Assembly (NCBI GenBank): GCA_016282815.1
Contig: JAEELU010000100.1
Span: 1 to 16,273, forward strand
Reading direction: 5' to 3'
DNA from: Acholeplasmatales bacterium
Lineage (GTDB): Bacteria > Bacillota_I > Bacilli_A > Acholeplasmatales > Anaeroplasmataceae
Length of the DNA stretch: 16,273 nt
Part shown: piece by piece, positions 15,901 to 16,273 of the stretch
Layout: every line of letters begins with the position of its first letter
How positions within the stretch are numbered: position 1 is the stretch's first letter
Notes under the pieces: generated by a model
Told to the model about the DNA's origin: nothing
What the model saw: only the letters and a program-made list of their open reading frames with translations
Database searches by the model: none
Position numbers and translations under genes: made by a program

Positions 15901-16273
15901 AGAAATGGTTTAACTAATAATGAGTATGCAATCAAGGTAACAGATCACATTTATTATATTTCTAGCGATGGTGAATCAAATATCGGTACAGAGAATGATT
16001 TAATCTATACTGATTCAGATGCAACAAGCTATAAAAATATAGTATTTAATAAGCTTGCTACTGTAGCAAGTACATATTACCGCAACAATGGTGATAATAC
16101 TTACTTAATCCTAACATTATCTAATGATACAGTAACATTTAAGAATGTATTCCTAGCTCAGGTATCAGATTATGATCCTAATAATATAGTTCTAGTTGTT
16201 ACAGGTGCTGATAATAAGCATTATATTCCTCAATCAATATCTGGATTATATCGTGGTATTAGTGAAGGTGATA
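6931..16273 (+). CDS. Giant secreted BspA-like leucine-rich repeat protein (3' end beyond window)
   Basis: The frame stays open for 3114 codons to the edge with no stop. The ATG at 6931 is six bases after AAGGAGGTG (6916-6924), the strongest ribosome site in the window. Residues 1-40 form a signal sequence: basic start, hydrophobic core about 12-33, cleavage probably near 34-45. Residues 41-169 are a Cys/Trp/Tyr-rich lead-in. Residues 170-1946 are LRR_5 (BspA-type) repeats built on IGxxAFxxCxxL, interrupted by four inserts that start near residues 968, 1446, 1575 and 1791. Residues 1947-2466 are Tyr/Asp-rich, with G-x-D-x-x-x-G-T-x-D-D loops. LRRs return at 2467-2577, and Tyr/Asp-rich repeats continue to the edge. 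BspA-like proteins act as adhesins in oral and gut bacteria; adhesion or matrix binding is inferred here. The C-terminal anchor is out of view. Confidence 0.93.
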   Translation, partial: MRKYITNHFKKGIMLSAILLMLGLLSFIGISSFGKSEAREIVNVEADDFGEVKLTADTVNKTTAPMTPTQDSLGTAYNAQYWYCDITTANPGVEGFTLGANECILTNVRTTRYGWHVGSCTFNISLPDKVVSNNVTYTVVGISSNFCGLHFCDHYWGSDDHWVSMYFNYMKLPSTIRYIGNNAFINTSWGGATADTRYDLSACNQLEYVGNNAFGGDSDRGEIIAIAPSQPKLKVIGDKAFKNAWVHYYEENETIAAPILKKIGDEAFYGCTGLKKLNLEANTVLETIGQSAFEACTNIETMNLSSTVTEIGKAAFKDTSLTNVTMASDVLSESIFEGCSSLTEINIAADIFTGVPKRAFFGCQEFKTDYIFENATYIGDEAFYHVGFDSFDVGDNCVSIGNKAFGNNKESLRQINLNQVQTIGDYAFFECQQLVNVTIPSTVTTMGEHVFEDCIELESVTFNVNKLNAYMFNGCTALKTVTFNGGGSDIEVIPDYCFNNCSSLSTLSIISTESATLREIGAYAFNNTAFPSISLTLNQNTIGANAFSNMNSLYSVVLDVDNISTRMFYGSTSLNTVTIKSSVQNVGGIDVEDLSQIPVDKRKFGAFQDCTALITITIQNSVMGDYMFDGCTALKTITIPSTVDTIGEHALSNCTNLSSVTLNNNVLGASMFENDQKLFTISLSNSLTEIPTRAFYSSYLTSVTIPATVEVVGDEAFAQSKHLASVTLNNNVIGEKMFMGCSAITTMVIPACASDKVGDYAFQDCTGLATIDISNATTIGVGMFKGCDALGGPESYVLTIPSSVTTIGKEAFMDCGVLHDVINNSQIYSEEMFRDCIYLSEIVINENVTTIGKNTFMGCLNLSKATIKCAITSEGMFRDCKNSLTTVSFALDENATNKTANVEFIAKEMFQNCKALSTIDIDYGTITSIGEYAFQNCTSLENLTINASVRSMGEGVFSGCSKLSTIYIPFVGQARCTNANQAASDQSTFGWIFGDVNPSLVNTAQGVQVDETIAAKFNEITFQYGENESTSSYKTYLPKTLTQVTILDETVIQYGAFSNLTVGSTVIIEENASKTTQTLQDYAFYNADSLTRITLNAHITNIGEYVFAECNNISYAMINGNTLGNYMFQNNIKLEEVHIKNVNIIKKYAFDGCVKLSTLEINTSNNTLEPNSTLTEIQECAFRGCEKISYILLPNSITTIGASAFENCLIIKFQSDTANTSILPTSLETIGQKAFYNCNALVNVVITSNVDSIGASAFAECDNLELVKFETNAIGQNMFYNDTNLKYVYLKEQTSIPASAFEKCESLAEINIPSTVTSIGASAFRYTGLVNVSIPANVASVGTYAFANCSDLLYAILNNQTMGQYMFYNDGSLAKANISRVTSIPQYAFYHCSNLEDNFNIPSTVGSIGDYAFDGCTKFTDITVPNSVTSMGINTFHDVYLEKISIPFVGSTQSPNFTYGYDINSNNPWSSDMYYFRTHLGYIFGSQLNYTDPTDTYEVYTRYDLNNGDAYANAGVATVYLPKTLKEVTVTNDTRLYGFAFYGCQYLEKITISNATTTIDEHTFYGCNSLVELTVPFIGRSDGADERTKEHPSRRDNESYTGPWQHTSLFVSWFQYYVGWYNNSNNNNFTTNPEGKAVDYVGQTASNGGTYYGYIPSTLKTINVTGGTIIGIGALSNLKNVTTITLPTTLTTIKNKAFEGTTITAITIPQNVATIGTNVFLDCKSLVSATFNNSLVQETMFNGCTSLENLTFNGDDTQIITRAFTGCTGLHNVYLNQKVISVGQNAFENCTGITTFETYVTGSASTGAASTFVYMFGGTSSGLVSETNYYSVSDDKNYTVTGSTTNTIPNNMAITIHGVIKPYAYSNLQHLASVTLADDVTNIGKRAFYNTNIDSIRIPASATTIGLEAFMRSTLDTVTFAEGLTTIQEGMFKECENLENVIFEDNTKTTTVEYSKKNVYIKTVTTNAGSTVKYISAGNDKIYGTQDDVDAIIQNGEYYIDNKDGTYSSYGKDHLLGTLDDELMDVTASFIIKFINSQAYKYTNGIYQELTINTGQTTSYTVADLKQAYIDNTWCDVVENNGKYYVEVVENEIYREAGRNGILGDEDDTYYSLGTNKTFGIDDSINNFSSLIKVGNKYYKTYYDNVYQELIIIPHQDEIRDDVKAETIEPGKAYEFRVEMAAGLDKNTNVTYSDYYINNYVHATSYDSNETYYELVENEEYAQTQALYSYYRPFEFTTVKPFIVNTYYTRTGDGTEVPFDYQLASTYIPTETYYVEDNGVYSEITLVNITDYYVRDGYIQADNGGTPTAFLDDDNYNPHFNYYSPYENIQISPEVPYRVYLGEKFSAGYDMEIGTSDDIVGYDYTVRRLNNDGKETITATLHYSPIVEGLDPTDTNNERKFHYIVTIDGIYLAMGVDRMVGTKDDLVVNNTNVTTALPDQGDGFVDFVIPTVVTKTPTNHNNEMTSSFTAIKAEAFMKTTSLTTLVLSTELLEIGNNAFIYSGLTSIEIPSKVSTIGTYTFAFIESLESAIINSETNGEYMFSDDVNLRTVSIIEDTTIISNGMFYNCSGLRTVTFATHYSREVRVNLPFGEETSDDDGESHTENANGITLYISNLLNNDITIYDGVDENNTLDDYYISNGKKYLLGDGIGENNIEIVIFDDIYYRVIGNNVYRKLIFTANNIVEDKYFLGTLDSNKELTGISASDNVTYSTTDQLGTVITKNGIIHTMGVDQLFGTNDDVLYTDIAISTSLVRYQLHVDGNNYYGIVKGNIYYVITFTGSTPSRGSLVYYNGSEYISENLVPFNGDYYIYIPETGVWAAYDTTNNTLQITNDKVIINNNIVTGVLSFDNANNYYENIEYNIYRKWTVTEVITGSDNKVYGTEGAVYYLLNGNNYEKATGSYDGSNTYYSVVATEKGSGVVTQDNFGDATYYTMSGDNYILATAFDENATYYTITATAITFTSTYSYTSELVYKDSNDAYIGNVEYILVTRNGLTNNEYAIKVTDHIYYISSDGESNIGTENDLIYTDSDATSYKNIVFNKLATVASTYYRNNGDNTYLILTLSNDTVTFKNVFLAQVSDYDPNNIVLVVTGADNKHYIPQSISGLYRGISEGD
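8905..9122 (+). repeat. Exact 20-nt direct repeat pair in the LRR array
   Basis: TCAGTTACACTTAATAACAA occurs at 8905-8924 and again at 9103-9122, 198 bp (66 codons) apart and in the same frame. Both encode SVTLNN, followed by NV(L/I)G and an MF-type unit. This is the clearest long exact copy I noticed and suggests local duplication of a three-unit block. Confidence 0.7.
9832..10095 (+). other. Non-LRR insert 1 in the LRR array
   Basis: It begins IPFVGQA and contains FGWIFG, then a spacer. It returns through YLPKTLTQVTI to an LRR unit with IQYGAFSNL. The same landmarks recur in the later inserts, so this is a defined module and not a decayed repeat. Confidence 0.6.
10675..11205 (+). repeat. 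Tandem 88/89-residue super-repeat of four LRR units
   Basis: Copy A (10675-10938) and copy B (10939-11205) align end to end. Each runs NVxSxGxxAFxxC, then xxGQxMFYND, then TSIPxxAFxxC, then IPSTVxSIGxxAF, and ends in a VP or IP strand. Fixed matches such as MFYND and IPSTV are kept while other positions differ, which points to an older tandem duplication. Confidence 0.7.
11266..11520 (+). other. Non-LRR insert 2 in the LRR array
   Basis: It starts IPFVGST and includes an aromatic-rich stretch with HLGYIFG. It closes with YLPKTLKEVTV before LRR units resume at YGFAFYGC. The order of landmarks matches insert 1. Confidence 0.6.
11653..11923 (+). other. Non-LRR insert 3 in the LRR array
   Basis: It starts VPFIGRS and has a Trp/Tyr-rich central part (FVSWFQYYVGWYNN). 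It closes with YIPSTLKTINV before the unit IGIGALSNL. The centre has diverged more than its ends. Confidence 0.6.
12301..12540 (+). other. Non-LRR insert 4 in the LRR array
   Basis: It contains STFVYMFGG and closes with IPNNMAITIHGVIKPYAYSNL before the next LRR strand. It lacks the PFVG opening of the other three, so it is a weaker match to the same module. Confidence 0.45.
12862..14208 (+). repeat. Recurring acidic-loop motif G-x-D-x(3)-G-T-x-D-D, first cluster
   Basis: Copies begin at 12862 (GNDKIYGTQDD, one residue longer), 12961 (GKDHLLGTLDD), 13222 (GRNGILGDEDD), 13270 (GTNKTFGIDD), 13972 (GYDMEIGTSDD) and 14173 (GVDRMVGTKDD). They sit among Tyr-rich beta-like segments such as NGIYQELTI and DNVYQELII. 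The spaced acidic residues resemble calcium-binding loops, which is inference only. I cannot assign a Pfam family from memory. Confidence 0.6.
14329..14661 (+). repeat. Short return of LRR_5 units
   Basis: Five units (AEAFMKTTSL, NNAFIYSGL, TYTFAFIESL, EYMFSDDVNL, NGMFYNCSGL) reappear between two Tyr/Asp-rich regions. The third and fourth units lack the usual Cys. The island keeps the AF/MF pattern of the main array, so it was probably copied from it. Confidence 0.8.
15118..16239 (+). repeat. Second cluster of acidic-loop motifs and Tyr-Tyr repeats
   Basis: Acidic loops begin at 15118 (GVDQLFGTNDD), 15550 (GSDNKVYGTEG, acidic end lost), 15967 (DGESNIGTEND) and perhaps 16204 (GADNKHYIPQ, degenerate). 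Two Tyr-rich units in tandem, about 15589-15669 and 15718-15795, share YY-x-x-x-G-x-NY-x-x-A and end in TYY. The array runs toward the window edge. Confidence 0.55.

Noticed and set aside
922..16273. Use of TGA for Trp (Mycoplasma code 4)
   Set aside because: Trp is encoded by TGG throughout and no in-frame TGA interrupts any gene, so the standard code explains everything.

Overview
The window is AT-rich DNA (coding regions look about 30% G+C by eye) with strong Shine-Dalgarno sites, sigma-A-type promoters, hairpin-plus-T-tract terminators and a consensus CcpA (cre) box. All genes use TGG for Trp and TGA is never read through, so this is the standard bacterial code. Together this suggests a low-G+C Bacillota or Mycoplasmatota-type bacterium that is not a code-4 Mycoplasma. 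A gut or other host-associated uncultured Bacilli lineage is likely, because type I pullulanase, YhaM, InlB-type surface repeats and very large BspA-like leucine-rich proteins often occur together there. The lineage is an inference.

Layout. Positions 1-76 hold the tail of an unidentified + strand gene. They are followed by a G+C-rich, hairpin-rich spacer of about 110 bp with a terminator for that gene and a two-way terminator shared with the next one. A YigZ/IMPACT-family gene runs on the minus strand (189-809). A divergent promoter region (810-921) then drives a probable three-gene + strand operon. It encodes a cytoplasmic type I pullulanase (922-3024), a YhaM-type 3'-5' exoribonuclease overlapping it by 32 bp (2993-3877), and a membrane-anchored surface protein with InlB-like domains around a long helical region (3915-6554). 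A clear terminator closes the operon at 6561-6598.

The intergenic stretch 6599-6930 is dense in regulatory signals: CGAAAAT repeats, a 13-bp palindrome, a perfect cre match, a promoter with an extended -10, and a structured leader of about 136 nt that ends in a terminator-like hairpin just before a near-perfect Shine-Dalgarno. It precedes one enormous gene that is open from 6931 to the window edge (3114 codons and still going). Its product is a secreted BspA-like protein. It has a signal sequence, about 60 LRR_5 repeats with four non-LRR inserts, a Tyr/Asp-rich region with recurring G-x-D-x-x-x-G-T-x-D-D loops, a short return of LRRs, and more Tyr/Asp-rich repeats.

How the parts may fit together: the pullulanase debranches glycogen or imported alpha-glucans, and the cre site suggests that sugar status also controls production of the giant adhesin. 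The second surface protein sits in the pullulanase operon. I see no defence system, mobile element, CRISPR array, tRNA or rRNA. The least explained parts are the leader upstream of the giant gene, the hairpin cluster near the left edge, and the repeated acidic loops in the giant protein.
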